From positions 1 to 62,341 of the forward strand of contig PFUL01000195.1 of NCBI GenBank assembly GCA_002790095.1: a DNA stretch of 62,341 nucleotides, read 5' to 3'. Position 1 is the first letter of the stretch; every line of letters begins with the position of its first letter. A model generated the notes under the pieces. It searched no databases. It worked only from the letters and a program-made list of their open reading frames with translations, and had not been told where the DNA came from. Positions 1 through 9,616 of this stretch are shown in pieces. The stretch is from Elusimicrobia bacterium CG_4_9_14_3_um_filter_62_55 (lineage in GTDB: Bacteria > Elusimicrobiota > Elusimicrobia > UBA1565). Both the position numbers and the translations under genes were made by a program.

Positions 1-1
1 C

Positions 2-3000
2 GGTTCCAAGCGCCGCCTCGCTGCCCTCGACGGCAACGAGGCGGTCGCACGCGTGGCCTATCCGCTCAGCGAGGTCGTCGCGATCTATCCGATTACCCCG
101 TCTTCAGGCATGGGCGAACTAGCCGACGCCTGGGCCGCCGCTCATAAGCCGAATTTATGGGAGAACATCCCGCGCATCGTGGAGATGCAGAGCGAGGGCG
201 GCGCCGCGGGCGCCATCCACGGTTCCGCGACAATAGGCGCCCTGACCACGACCTTCACGGCGTCCCAGGGCTTGCTGCTGATGATCCCGAATCTGTACAA
301 GGCGGCCGGGGAGCTTTCCCCGCTGGTCCTGCATGTAGCCGCCCGGTCGATCGCGGCTCAGGCGCTCTCCATTTTCGGCGATCACTCCGACGTCATGGCC
401 GCGCGTCAAACCGGCTGCGCTCTCTTGGCTTCCAACACCGTTCAAGAGGCGCACGATCTTGCGCTCGTCGCGCACGCCGCCTCTTTGGAGACGCGGCTTC
501 CGTTTCTCCATTTCTTCGACGGATTCCGGACCTCTCACGAGATTCAGCGCATCGAACTCCTCGAGGACGCGGATCTTCGCGCCTTGATCGACGCCGACGC
601 CGTGCGCGCGCACCGCCTGCGCGGCCTGGACCCCGAGCGCCCGATGATGCGGGGCACCGCGCAAAACCCCGACGTTTTCTTCCAGGCGCGTGAATCGGTC
701 AACCGTTTTTACCGAGAGGCGCCCGGCATCGTGCAGCGCGCCATGGACAAATTGGGCCGACGCACAGGCCGCCGCTACCGGATTTTCGAGTACGCGGGCG
801 CGCCGGACGCCGAACGGGTGCTGATTATGATGGGCTCCGGGTGCGGGGCCGCGGAAGAAACCGTCGACGCGCTCAACGCGAAAGGGGCGAAGGTCGGACT
901 GTTGAAGGTCCGGCTTTACCGGCCGTTCGGAGTCGAGGCCTTCCTCTCGGCCCTTCCGAAAACCGTTCGTAAAATCGCGGTGCTGGACCGCACGAAGGAG
1001 CCCGGCGCCCCCGGGGAACCGTTGTATTTGGACGCGGTGGCGGCGCTGGCCTCGGACAAATCACGCTCGGCGACCGTGATCGGGGGCCGATATGGACTGT
1101 CCTCCAAGGAATTCACACCCGGAATGGCGGCCGCGGTGTTCGCGGAACTTGATAGCTCGGCGCCCAAGAACGGGTTCACCATCGGAATCCGCGATGACCT
1201 AAGCGGGACTTCTCTGGATTGGGATCCCGAGTTTTCGACCGAGGATCCCCGCACGACGCGCGCGCTGTTCTTCGGTTTGGGTTCGGACGGCACGGTCAGC
1301 GCGAATAAGAATTCGATTAAAATCATCGCCGAGGAGACGGGCCTGCACGCGCAGGGCTATTTCGTCTACGACTCGAAGAAATCGGGTTCGCGCACCGTTT
1401 CTCATCTGCGGTTCGGACCGAAGCCGATCCTCGGTTCCTACCTGATCAACAAGGCGGACTTCCTCGCCTGCCACCAGGAATCCTTCCTGGACGGTACCGA
1501 CCTTCTGGAGCACGCCGCTCCCGGGGGGACCTTCCTGCTCAATACGACGGCGTCGCCGGCGGAGGCTTTCTCTCGATTGCCGCGAGAGAGTCAAAAGCGG
1601 ATGCGGGCGTTGAAGCTGAAGTTTTACGTCGTCGACGCCTACCGGGTCGCGCAAAAGGTCGGACTCGGCCGACGCATCAACACGGTGATGCAGGCGTGCT
1701 TCTTCCACCTGACCGGACTGGTTCCGGATTGGCAGGAGCGGGTGAAGTCCGCGATTGAAAAAACCTACTCGCGGGCGGGACGTGAAGTCCTGGAGCGAAA
1801 CTTCCAGGCGGTGGACGGGGCCGTTGCGCATCTGGCGAAGGCACGTGTTTCCAAGACGGATTTCTCGAACCAGACCCTCCGGCCGCCGGTTCCGAAGGAG
1901 GCGCCGGAATTCGTGCGCGCGGTGACCGGTCCGATTTTGGCGGGCCGCGGAGACTCGCTGCCGGTCAGCGCTCTGCCCTGCGACGGGACCTATCCGACGG
2001 CGACTTCCCGTTGGGAAAAACGCGGGATCGCCGTCGAGATTCCGGTTTGGGATGAGCGGTGGTGCATCCAATGCAACAAGTGCTCGATCGTTTGTCCCCA
2101 CGCGGCCATTCGAACGAAGGCGTATCCTTCTCCGGCGCTTCAGGGCGCCCCCAAAGGATTTAAGAGCCTCGACTGGCGGGGCCGGGATTTTCCGGATGGG
2201 ACGAAATACACCGTCCAAGTAGCCCCCGAGGACTGCACCGGCTGCGGCCTCTGCGTCGAAGTCTGTCCGGCGAAAAACAAAGAAGAGTCGAAGTTCAAGG
2301 CGATCAACATGGCGGACTATTCCGAGCACCGCGACCGGGAGCGCAAGGGGTGGGCGTTTTTCAACGCCCTTGCGGATCCGCAGCCCGGTTCGGTGGACGT
2401 GAGGAGCGTGAAGGGGTCCCAGTTGAAGCGTCCGCTGTTCGAGTTCTCCGGCGCCTGCGCCGGATGCGGGGAAACACCGTACTTGAAGCTGTTGACGCAG
2501 TTGTTCGGCGACCGGATGGCCGTCGCGAACGCGACGGGCTGTTCATCGATTTACGGAGGGAATCTTCCGACAACGCCGTGGGCTCAGGGCCCCGACGGCC
2601 GGGGACCGGCGTGGTCGAATTCGCTATTCGAGGACAACGCCGAGTTCGGATTGGGGTTCCGGGAGGCCTACGACGCCAAGCGGGATTACGCCGTGCGGCT
2701 GCTCGCCAAGAGCGGCCAGAAATTAGGAGTTCCCGACGCGCTGCTCCAGGACCTGCTCGACTGCGACCAGAACGGCGACGCCGAGATCGCAGCGCAGCGC
2801 TCGCGCGTCGAGTCGCTGCGCAAGGCGCTCAAGAAAAGCGATGCGCGCTCCGCTCGCGAGCTGGAGGCGCTCGCGGACGCGTTGATCCGCAAAAGCGTTT
2901 GGATCGTCGGCGGCGACGGATGGGCCTACGATATCGGGTATGGCGGCCTCGACCACGTTTTGGCCTCCGGGAAGAACGTCAACGTGATCGTGCTCGATAC

Positions 3001-3535
3001 CGAAGTGTATTCGAACACGGGCGGGCAGGCTTCCAAGGCGACCCCGCGCGGCGCCGTGGCGAAGTTCGCGGCTTCAGGCAAGCAGACCGCGCGAAAGGAT
3101 CTCGCCGCGCTGGCCATGAGCTACGGCAGCGTCTACGTCGCGCGCATCGCGATGGGGGCTGACGACACGCAGACGGTCAAGGCGCTCGTGGAAGCCGAGT
3201 CCTATCCCGGACCTTCCTTGATCATCGCCTACAGCCAATGCATCGCCCACGGCATCGATATGCGCCAGGGGATGCGGCAGCAAAAGCTCGCGGTGGATAC
3301 CGGCTACTGGCCGCTTCTGCGCTACGATCCGCGCCGGGAGGCCGAAGGGTTGGCCCCGCTTCAGCTCGATTCCAAGCGGAAAACCGAGCGACTGGAGGAC
3401 TACATTTACAACGAAACGCGCTACCGCATGCTGACGGTTTCGAGCCCGAAGGAGGCCAAGGTCCTGCTCAAATTGGCGAAGGAAGACGTCGAGCGTCGTT
3501 GGCGGGGACTCACGGGAGGCGGTCATGGATCTTAA
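2..3535 (+). CDS. nifJ: pyruvate:ferredoxin (flavodoxin) oxidoreductase, 5' end outside window
   Basis: Homodimeric-type PFOR, which oxidises pyruvate to acetyl-CoA and CO2 and passes electrons to ferredoxin or flavodoxin in the cytoplasm. The reading frame is open from base 2. It reads GNEAVARVAYPLSEVVAIYP, the usual family N-terminus, so the GTG at 53 is not the start and only a short N-terminal piece is missing. In order one sees the pyrimidine-binding PITPSS segment near the start, a central domain, a 2x[4Fe-4S] ferredoxin domain (CIQCNKC near visible residue 687, CTGCGLC near 745), and the TPP-binding beta domain with CAGCGETPY and GDGWAYDIG near 971 plus VYSNTGGQASKATPRGA. All cluster cysteines are intact. 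The last bases overlap the next gene by 11 nt, so the two are co-translated. Confidence 0.97.
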   Translation, partial: GSKRRLAALDGNEAVARVAYPLSEVVAIYPITPSSGMGELADAWAAAHKPNLWENIPRIVEMQSEGGAAGAIHGSATIGALTTTFTASQGLLLMIPNLYKAAGELSPLVLHVAARSIAAQALSIFGDHSDVMAARQTGCALLASNTVQEAHDLALVAHAASLETRLPFLHFFDGFRTSHEIQRIELLEDADLRALIDADAVRAHRLRGLDPERPMMRGTAQNPDVFFQARESVNRFYREAPGIVQRAMDKLGRRTGRRYRIFEYAGAPDAERVLIMMGSGCGAAEETVDALNAKGAKVGLLKVRLYRPFGVEAFLSALPKTVRKIAVLDRTKEPGAPGEPLYLDAVAALASDKSRSATVIGGRYGLSSKEFTPGMAAAVFAELDSSAPKNGFTIGIRDDLSGTSLDWDPEFSTEDPRTTRALFFGLGSDGTVSANKNSIKIIAEETGLHAQGYFVYDSKKSGSRTVSHLRFGPKPILGSYLINKADFLACHQESFLDGTDLLEHAAPGGTFLLNTTASPAEAFSRLPRESQKRMRALKLKFYVVDAYRVAQKVGLGRRINTVMQACFFHLTGLVPDWQERVKSAIEKTYSRAGREVLERNFQAVDGAVAHLAKARVSKTDFSNQTLRPPVPKEAPEFVRAVTGPILAGRGDSLPVSALPCDGTYPTATSRWEKRGIAVEIPVWDERWCIQCNKCSIVCPHAAIRTKAYPSPALQGAPKGFKSLDWRGRDFPDGTKYTVQVAPEDCTGCGLCVEVCPAKNKEESKFKAINMADYSEHRDRERKGWAFFNALADPQPGSVDVRSVKGSQLKRPLFEFSGACAGCGETPYLKLLTQLFGDRMAVANATGCSSIYGGNLPTTPWAQGPDGRGPAWSNSLFEDNAEFGLGFREAYDAKRDYAVRLLAKSGQKLGVPDALLQDLLDCDQNGDAEIAAQRSRVESLRKALKKSDARSARELEALADALIRKSVWIVGGDGWAYDIGYGGLDHVLASGKNVNVIVLDTEVYSNTGGQASKATPRGAVAKFAASGKQTARKDLAALAMSYGSVYVARIAMGADDTQTVKALVEAESYPGPSLIIAYSQCIAHGIDMRQGMRQQKLAVDTGYWPLLRYDPRREAEGLAPLQLDSKRKTERLEDYIYNETRYRMLTVSSPKEAKVLLKLAKEDVERRWRGLTGGGHGS

Positions 3536-4520
3536 AACGCGGTACCTCGGATTGAATCTGAAGAATCCCGTCGTACCGTCGGCGAGTCCGATGACCGAGG
3601 AACTCGACGGACTCAAGCGCCTCGAGGACGCCGGGGCGGCGGCCGTCGTGCTCCCATCCCTGTTTGAGGAGCAGATCGAGTCGGAGGCGCGGTCGCTGCA
3701 TCATTACCTGGAAAGCGGTTCTGAAAGCTCCCCGGAAGCGATGACCTATTTGCCGGACATCGAATTCCATGCCGGCCCCGACGACTATTTGGAAAAAGTG
3801 CGCAGGGCGAAAGATGCGCTCTCGATTCCCGTGATCGCCAGCCTAAACGGGTCGACTCCGGGAGGGTGGACCGATTACGCCTCAAAAATCGAACAGGCCG
3901 GTGCGGACGCCCTGGAACTTAACCTGTACCGAATCTGCGGCGACGCGAGAGTGTCGGGCGGGGCGGTCGAAGCCGACGCGGTCGCCGCTGCGGCCCAGGT
4001 GCGCGGCGGGATCAAGATTCCTCTCGCCGTGAAGATAGCCCCCTACTACAGTTCTGTCGGGCATATCGCGGCGCAATTTGTAGAGGCCGGCGCGAACGGA
4101 TTAGTGTTGTTCAATCGTTTTTACCAGGCCGATATCGACTTGGAAACCCTGGAGGTACGGCCGAACTTGGTCCTGAGCACGGCTCAGGCGATTCGTCTGC
4201 CGTTGACCTGGATCGCGCTGCTTCATAAGCGTGTGAACGTCAGTCTGGCCGCGAGCAGCGGCATCCGGGATCATCACGACGTGCTGAAGGTCGTGATGGC
4301 GGGGGCCGACGTCGCGATGATGGCGGCGGAACTGCTCCGCAGAGGACCCGGGCACATCGCGACGGTACTCGCGGGACTGACCGCATGGATGGAAAAGCGG
4401 GAGTACGCGTCCATTCGTCAGATGCACGGAAGCATGAGCCAGATCTCGAGTCCCGATCCGACCGCGTTCGAACGCGCTCAGTACATAAAAACCGTAACCG
4501 GATACCATGTCCAGCCATGA
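3525..4520 (+). CDS. dihydroorotate dehydrogenase-like flavoprotein
   Basis: A 331-residue TIM-barrel FMN protein of the dihydroorotate dehydrogenase-like family. It begins MDLKTRYLGLNLKNPVV and contains NGSTPGGW, ADALELNLY and LAASSGIRDHHDVLK, the last matching the C-terminal phosphate/FMN-binding strand. Members of this variant family are often found next to NifJ, as here (11-nt overlap), which suggests a redox role linked to PFOR rather than pyrimidine synthesis. No pyr genes are nearby. Its actual substrate is not known from the sequence. The stop codon overlaps the ResB start (ATGA). Confidence 0.85.
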   Translation: MDLKTRYLGLNLKNPVVPSASPMTEELDGLKRLEDAGAAAVVLPSLFEEQIESEARSLHHYLESGSESSPEAMTYLPDIEFHAGPDDYLEKVRRAKDALSIPVIASLNGSTPGGWTDYASKIEQAGADALELNLYRICGDARVSGGAVEADAVAAAAQVRGGIKIPLAVKIAPYYSSVGHIAAQFVEAGANGLVLFNRFYQADIDLETLEVRPNLVLSTAQAIRLPLTWIALLHKRVNVSLAASSGIRDHHDVLKVVMAGADVAMMAAELLRRGPGHIATVLAGLTAWMEKREYASIRQMHGSMSQISSPDPTAFERAQYIKTVTGYHVQP

Positions 4521-5749
4521 AAACAAAATCCAAGAAGGCCTCTTCCCAAACCCCGGGCGCGGACGCCGCGGCGCATGTCCCCGGTATTTTCGACAAGAAG
4601 AATCCCGCTCTCGGGTTTCTTTCTTCGTTGGAGGTCGCGATCGCGGCTCTGCTGTTTTTGATCGTGCTCGTGGTGATGTGCACGCTCGAACAGGTGAAGT
4701 TAGGAACCTGGGCGGCGGTGGATAAATACTTTCGGAGCGCCTTTATTTATTGGGCGCCGGGTTCGGGCCCTCTACGGCTTCCGATCTTCCCCGCGGGCGG
4801 GGCCGTCGGATTGCTGTTGCTGCTCAACGTTCTCGCGTCGATGCTCCTGCGCGTGCGGCGGGATTGGAGCAAGGCCGGGATTTGGCTGATTCATATCGGG
4901 CTTGTCCTGCTGGTGCTCGGCGAATTTACCACCGGCATTTTCGCCGTCGAGACTCAATTGGTCTTCGAGGAGGGGCAGAGCGCTAATTTCGCCTCGAGCC
5001 CGCGCAAGAGCGAACTCGCGATTTTTGACCGCTCGGATTCGGCGCACGAGACGGTCTTCGCCGTGCCGACCGATTCGCTCCGGTCCGGAAAGATGCTGTC
5101 TCATGCTTCATGGCCGTTCCGGCTCCGCATCGCCGATTTCCACGGCAACGCCGACGCGGGTCCCCGGCCGAACGCTCCCAACATGCCGCCTTCCCCCGCG
5201 AATCGCGGAATCGGCGCGTCGATGGTGCTTCGACGCCTTTCGACCGTCTCGCGCGACGACCGCCGCAACCTTCCGGCGGCCTTCATCGAGGTGCTCGAGG
5301 GCGACCGCCCGCTCGGGGTCTGGCTTGTCTGGGCGGGCATCGATGGGATTCAGGAATTCGAGGCGGGAGGGAAACGTTTTGCGCTTCAGATGCGCCCGCT
5401 GCGACGCTACCTCCCGTTCACCCTGACGCTCAAGGATTTCACGCACGATCGCTATCCGGGAACGAACATCCCGAAGAACTTCTCGAGCGCGGTGCGTCTG
5501 CAAAACCCCGCGACGGGAGAGGACCGGGACGCGCTGATCTATATGAATCATCCGCTTCGCTACATGGGAAGGACCTTTTACCAATCGAGTTTCGGAAAAA
5601 ACGATACGCTCTCGGTCCTTCAAGTCGTGGAGAACCCGGGTTGGCTGATGCCTTACATCTCCTTCGTCTTGATGGCCCTCGGACTGTGCGTGCACTTCGG
5701 CCTGATGATTTCCAAATTCAAACCGGCCGGAGGAGGGAAAATTTCATGA
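4517..5749 (+). CDS. resB: cytochrome c biogenesis protein ResB/Ccs1
   Basis: A 410-residue membrane protein of system II cytochrome c maturation, which with CcsA delivers haem to apocytochromes outside the inner membrane. The start at 4517 (ATGA overlap with the upstream stop) is preferred to the in-frame ATG at 4385. From there the protein has a short hydrophilic N-terminus, a first membrane span with LSSLEVAIAALLFLIVLVVM, further spans around residues 90-145, a large exported domain, and a last span near the C-terminus (ending in a segment with ISFVLMALGLCVHFGLMI). The LGFLSSLEVAI opening is typical of ResB. This maturation system is needed for the many CXXCH proteins in the window. Confidence 0.9.
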   Translation: MKTKSKKASSQTPGADAAAHVPGIFDKKNPALGFLSSLEVAIAALLFLIVLVVMCTLEQVKLGTWAAVDKYFRSAFIYWAPGSGPLRLPIFPAGGAVGLLLLLNVLASMLLRVRRDWSKAGIWLIHIGLVLLVLGEFTTGIFAVETQLVFEEGQSANFASSPRKSELAIFDRSDSAHETVFAVPTDSLRSGKMLSHASWPFRLRIADFHGNADAGPRPNAPNMPPSPANRGIGASMVLRRLSTVSRDDRRNLPAAFIEVLEGDRPLGVWLVWAGIDGIQEFEAGGKRFALQMRPLRRYLPFTLTLKDFTHDRYPGTNIPKNFSSAVRLQNPATGEDRDALIYMNHPLRYMGRTFYQSSFGKNDTLSVLQVVENPGWLMPYISFVLMALGLCVHFGLMISKFKPAGGGKIS

Positions 5750-7578
5750 AATCCAAAATTCCTCTCGCCGTCGCCGTTTTGTCCGCGCTGTTTGCGCTTT
5801 CCGGTCTCCGGGTTCCGTCCGATCAGCGCGACGCGACCGCCTTCGGCGCGCTTCCCGTGCTTCACGGCGGACGGGTGAAGCCCCTCGATTCCGTCGCGCG
5901 AAGCACGATCCTCGTCGTTCGCGGCAAGCAGAGCGTTGAGATGACCGGCCGGCGGCTCAGTCCGACCGGGTGGCTGCTGACAACCTCGGCGAACCCGGTG
6001 CTGGCCGATGAGATCGACGCGTTTCGCATCGACGATCCGGATGTGTTGAGTTTAATCGGGAAGCGGAGCGAATCCGGGCGCTATCATTCCTTTGCGTCGA
6101 TCGCGCCGAGTTTTCAGGCGCTGGATGCGCAGTACGCTCGCGCCGAATCCGTGGACCCCCCGCTTCGGACGCGCTTCGAGCGGGCGGTCGTAAATTTATA
6201 CGAACGCCTCGAGTTGTATCACCGGATGAAAAATTCGATCCGTCTGGAGGGATCCGGGATGCACCGGGAAGAATTGACGCAATACCGCGCGACTCTCGAA
6301 GCCGCCGGGCCCCTGCTCGCCGCGCACGGCGCCGGCGGCCCCGACGGCTCGGCCGAGGCGATGCAGCGCGCGATGCAGGCGTTCGCCCGCTACCGGGGCC
6401 TGGCCGAAGTCTCGCTGTATCGGCCGATTCCTCCGGCGGCGGGTGAAAAGCCCGAGCAGTGGCGCAATCCCGGTGAGGCGCTGATGGATGCCCTCGACGG
6501 GAAGCCCGTATCCCCGATGGTCGATCACTACTGGAACGCGATGGACGCCTTCCGCAGCGGGGACGAGGAAGGGTTTCGGCGGGAAACCGCCGCGGCGCAC
6601 GCCCTCGCCCAACGGTTGGCTCCGGGGCCCGCGGCCAACGCGCGTCATGAAGCGCTGTTCAACCGACTCGATCTGTTCACGAAGGGGATGGCGCTTTACG
6701 TCTTCGGATTTCTCGCAGCCGCCTTGTTTTGGCTCAAGGGCGGGGAAACCACGCGCCGGGCGGCGTTCAGCTTCGTCGGGGTCGCGTTTGCCGTGCATAC
6801 CGTCGGCATGATCGCCCGAATGGTTTTGGCCGGACGCCCTCCCGTGACGAATCTCTACTCCTCCGCGGTGTTCGTGGGGTGGGGGGCGGTGCTCATCGGC
6901 CTCACGCTGGAGTATTGGCATGAGAACGGCATCGGGTCGGCCGCTTCGGCGATCGTCGGCTTCGCGACCTTGGTGATCGCGCATCACCTGGCGATGAGCG
7001 GCGACACCATGGAGATGATGCAGGCGGTGCTCGATTCCAACTTCTGGCTGGCGACCCACGTCGTGACGATCACAATCGGCTACAGTTCGGTGTTTCTAGC
7101 CGGCGCGCTGGCGCATGTTTATTTAATCGGCGGGGCTCTGGGCAAGCTGACGGAGAAGACCCGCAAGTCGTTGGTGCAGATGGTCTACGGCGTGATTTGC
7201 TTCGCGCTGCTGTTTAGCTTCGTCGGCACCGTGCTGGGCGGGATTTGGGCCGATCAAAGCTGGGGTCGGTTCTGGGGCTGGGACCCGAAGGAGAACGGCG
7301 CGCTCCTCATCGTCTTGTGGCTCGCCGTCGTGCTGCACGCCCGCTTTGCCGGGCTGATCCGCGAGCGCGGGCTGATGGTTTCGGCGGTGTTCGCCAACGT
7401 GGTGACCGCGATGGCCTGGTTCGGCGTGAACATGCTCGGGGTCGGCCTTCATTCCTACGGGTTTATGGATAAGGCGGCGTTCTGGCTGATCGTGTTTTCC
7501 GCCAGCCAATTCCTCGTGATGGGTCTTGGGCTTTTGGGGAACGGATGGATTTCGCATCCAGAGTCGAGGGCCGCTTGA
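5746..7578 (+). CDS. ccsA: cytochrome c biogenesis protein CcsA/ResC with long N-terminal exported region
   Basis: 610 residues from an ATG at 5746, which overlaps the ResB stop and follows the strong ribosome site AGGAGG at 5731. Residues 1-290 form a signal-anchor plus a largely soluble domain starting FGALPVLHGGRVKPLDSVAR, an extension often seen on CcsA partners. The C-terminal half is the polytopic CcsA haem-handling domain with the WWD signature WGRFWGWDPKENGALLIVLW near residues 505-524 and conserved histidines in HTVGM, ATHVVTI and GLHSYG. It pairs with ResB to form the haem export and ligation machine. Nothing suggests disruption. Confidence 0.93.
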   Translation: MKSKIPLAVAVLSALFALSGLRVPSDQRDATAFGALPVLHGGRVKPLDSVARSTILVVRGKQSVEMTGRRLSPTGWLLTTSANPVLADEIDAFRIDDPDVLSLIGKRSESGRYHSFASIAPSFQALDAQYARAESVDPPLRTRFERAVVNLYERLELYHRMKNSIRLEGSGMHREELTQYRATLEAAGPLLAAHGAGGPDGSAEAMQRAMQAFARYRGLAEVSLYRPIPPAAGEKPEQWRNPGEALMDALDGKPVSPMVDHYWNAMDAFRSGDEEGFRRETAAAHALAQRLAPGPAANARHEALFNRLDLFTKGMALYVFGFLAAALFWLKGGETTRRAAFSFVGVAFAVHTVGMIARMVLAGRPPVTNLYSSAVFVGWGAVLIGLTLEYWHENGIGSAASAIVGFATLVIAHHLAMSGDTMEMMQAVLDSNFWLATHVVTITIGYSSVFLAGALAHVYLIGGALGKLTEKTRKSLVQMVYGVICFALLFSFVGTVLGGIWADQSWGRFWGWDPKENGALLIVLWLAVVLHARFAGLIRERGLMVSAVFANVVTAMAWFGVNMLGVGLHSYGFMDKAAFWLIVFSASQFLVMGLGLLGNGWISHPESRAA

Positions 7579-7771
7579 GAACGGAGAATTTGCGCTTTCA
7601 AGTTCCAATATGAGACCGCCATCTCGCGTTTAAGCGGAAATGAATTTTCAGCCGGAAAACGCACAGCCTTTAAGAGCGGGACGGTTTTTTGTTGTCCTAT
7701 AGGGGAAGAGTTGTTCTTTTTCTCTTCTTTACGCTTCGCGTATGAATCGGATTTGAGGTTGAGCACTGTAA
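7579..7771 (+). other. non-coding stretch with lower GC ending in an abrupt coding start
   Basis: No gene is supported here. The stretch is poorer in GC than its surroundings and contains short T-rich runs (around 7684-7725), but no clear terminator or GG-N10-GC promoter. It ends at an in-frame TAA (7769-7771), immediately followed by codons of an outer-membrane barrel that lacks its N-terminus. This could be a natural deletion scar or an assembly join. Confidence 0.5.
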
Positions 7772-9502
7772 AAATCGGGGACCCGTCCGCAGGCAGCCGC
7801 CTTCGGCTTCAATAACGCGATCGAGCTCGCTGCGCCGGTGGAGGAGGACACGACCTCGGGTACGCTCGGTTTGCAGCTTGTAAAGCGGAATTACCAACTG
7901 CAGTTCGACTATACCTTCGAGGACTTCTCGAACTCCCTCTACGACCTGACCTGGGACAATCCGAAGCGGACGACGCCGCAGTATACGGGTACGCATTACG
8001 TGAACGGCGACGGATCGACGCAGGGGCAGATGGCGATGGCGCCGGACAATAAGGCGCACATGATGAAGGTCGAAGGCGGCGTGAACCTCGGCCGGACGAC
8101 GCGTCTGGGCTTCGAAGGGGGCTATCAGCGCTGGAGTTCGTTCAATCCGATGATGCCCTATACAAACAATCCGTACATCAACGGCTTGGCGGGCGCGCCG
8201 GCGGCCGCTCAGGCGAATACGCACGGCCTGACCTTCGACGCATCATCGCTCGACAGCCGGCCGGATCCGAACGTCCAGGGATTGATCGAAGTCTACACGT
8301 ACATGGCCAAACTGACTTCCCGTCCCTTCGACTGGCTGCGGGGTTCCCTTATCCATGAGGCGTACATCATGGAGAACGGCAGCAAGAAATACACGGTCCC
8401 GGGCTGGGCGGTGTTCGATCAGAACTGGCACGCGGAGACCACGCCGATCAACCCGACGCTGGAGCAGTTCCGCGACGACAAGACGAGCGTTAAGACGGAA
8501 TACGACTTCGCCTCTTGGCTGAGCGGCAATACCAGCGTTAGCCGCAAGTACATGAAAAAGACCCGCGCAGTGGACAAGGGTGTCGAGTACGAAGTAAACC
8601 AGGGATTTACGATCAAGCCGGCGAAGAATCTTTGGGTCAATCTCGGCTACCTCGTCAGCGGACGCAGGGCCAACGGCTGGGACTATCAGCATTACCCCAA
8701 AACCGTTTCCGGGGGCGTCGTGTACTTCAACGAATCCCCGGGTCTGATGCGCCCGGACGTCGCGGACCGCAATCGCCAACAGGGCCGGGTCCAGGTCCAG
8801 TGGATGCCCGGGGACGCGACCGTGAACCTGAGCGCGCGAATGACCGACGATAAATACCGCGGCGGCAAGAACCAGGACCTGACGGGCGGACGGCCGGAAA
8901 TCTATCCGGACCTGTTCGGCGTGCTCAGCGACCGGCATCAGTCGGTGGGGTTGGACACGAGCTTCGCGGTGACGAAGAATGTGGACGCGGACTTCTTCTA
9001 TGAGTACGACTTCCACCGTCAGTTCGTGCGTTCCTCCCAGACCGACACCCGCACGAATATCTTCGGCGCGGGGGGTACGGACCGGCTCATGGCTCAGCGC
9101 GTGCAGGACCGCTGGGACGCGCGCTTTACCGAGCATACGAACGTCATCGGGTGCGGCGTGACGCATCGGCCCACGGATAAGATGAAGAACAACATCGGCG
9201 TGGACCTGACCTTCACGCGTTCCAACGGCGATCCGATGACGCTCGGAAGCCGGAACTCGACGATGACGCCGCTCGAGACGAGCCGGCGGGTACGGCAGAC
9301 CCTAAAGGCGGGCAGTCAGTACAAGTTCACCAAGAACCTGACGCTGGCGGCGAACTATGTCTTCGATCGGTACCAGGCGAACGACTTCGCCTACACCGAC
9401 ATCCCGACGGTGATGGGCACCTCTTCGATGTTTCTCGGAGCGGATCCCATCAAGACGTATCTATTCCATAGTCTAGGGATGAGCATGAGTTACAAGTTCT
9501 AA
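7772..9502 (+). pseudogene. MtrB/PioB-like outer-membrane beta-barrel, N-terminus missing
   Basis: The frame is open from 7772 and reads AAAFGFNNAIELAAPVEED before the first possible start, a GTG at 7838. The protein-like sequence therefore begins before any start codon, and no signal peptide or ribosome site is present. What remains (about 575 codons) has alternating-residue beta-strand character, such as LQLVKRNYQLQFDYTFEDF, LGFEGGYQRWSSF, AKNLWVNLGYLVSG and TVNLSARMTDDKYRGG, and ends SMSYKF with the terminal phenylalanine typical of outer-membrane barrels. The pattern resembles the decahaem-associated MtrB/PioB porins that thread cytochromes through the outer membrane; those are nearer 700 residues, so roughly the first 100-150 are lost. 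It could be a deletion pseudogene or an assembly artefact. The downstream cytochrome genes fit an electron-conduit context. Confidence 0.65.
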
Positions 9503-9531
9503 TCGGCTCTCCCAGAGAGGAACAAAAATTG

Positions 9532-9555
9532 GGGGCGGCCCTTCGGGGCCGCCCC
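9532..9555 (+). terminator. intrinsic-type terminator after the barrel gene
   Basis: Perfect 9-bp stem GGGGCGGCC (9532-9540) / GGCCGCCCC (9547-9555) with a 6-nt CTTCGG loop, followed by TATTT. The U-tract is short, so efficiency is uncertain. It separates the barrel gene from the cytochrome operon, which has its own promoter. Confidence 0.7.
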
Positions 9556-9586
9556 TATTTCATGTTCTTTTTCCAGCCCTTTGCTG

Positions 9587-9600
9587 GGCGAAAGTGTTGC
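9587..9600 (+). promoter_or_regulatory. sigma-54-type promoter (-24 GG / -12 GC)
   Basis: GG at 9587-9588 and GC at 9599-9600 are separated by exactly 10 bases (GGCGAAAGTGTTGC, then TA). The predicted transcription start near 9612 is 5 nt before the ATG of the tetraheme cytochrome, so the mRNA would have almost no leader. Confidence 0.7.
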
Positions 9601-9616
9601 TAATTAGATAGTAGAT

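Noticed and set aside
1199-2329. A long minus-strand frame within the PFOR gene
   Set aside because: It lies opposite conserved PFOR domains and has a composition typical of antisense shadows.
53-3535. GTG at 53 as the true start of PFOR
   Set aside because: Upstream codons in frame encode the conserved GNEAVARVA N-terminus, so the start lies outside the window.
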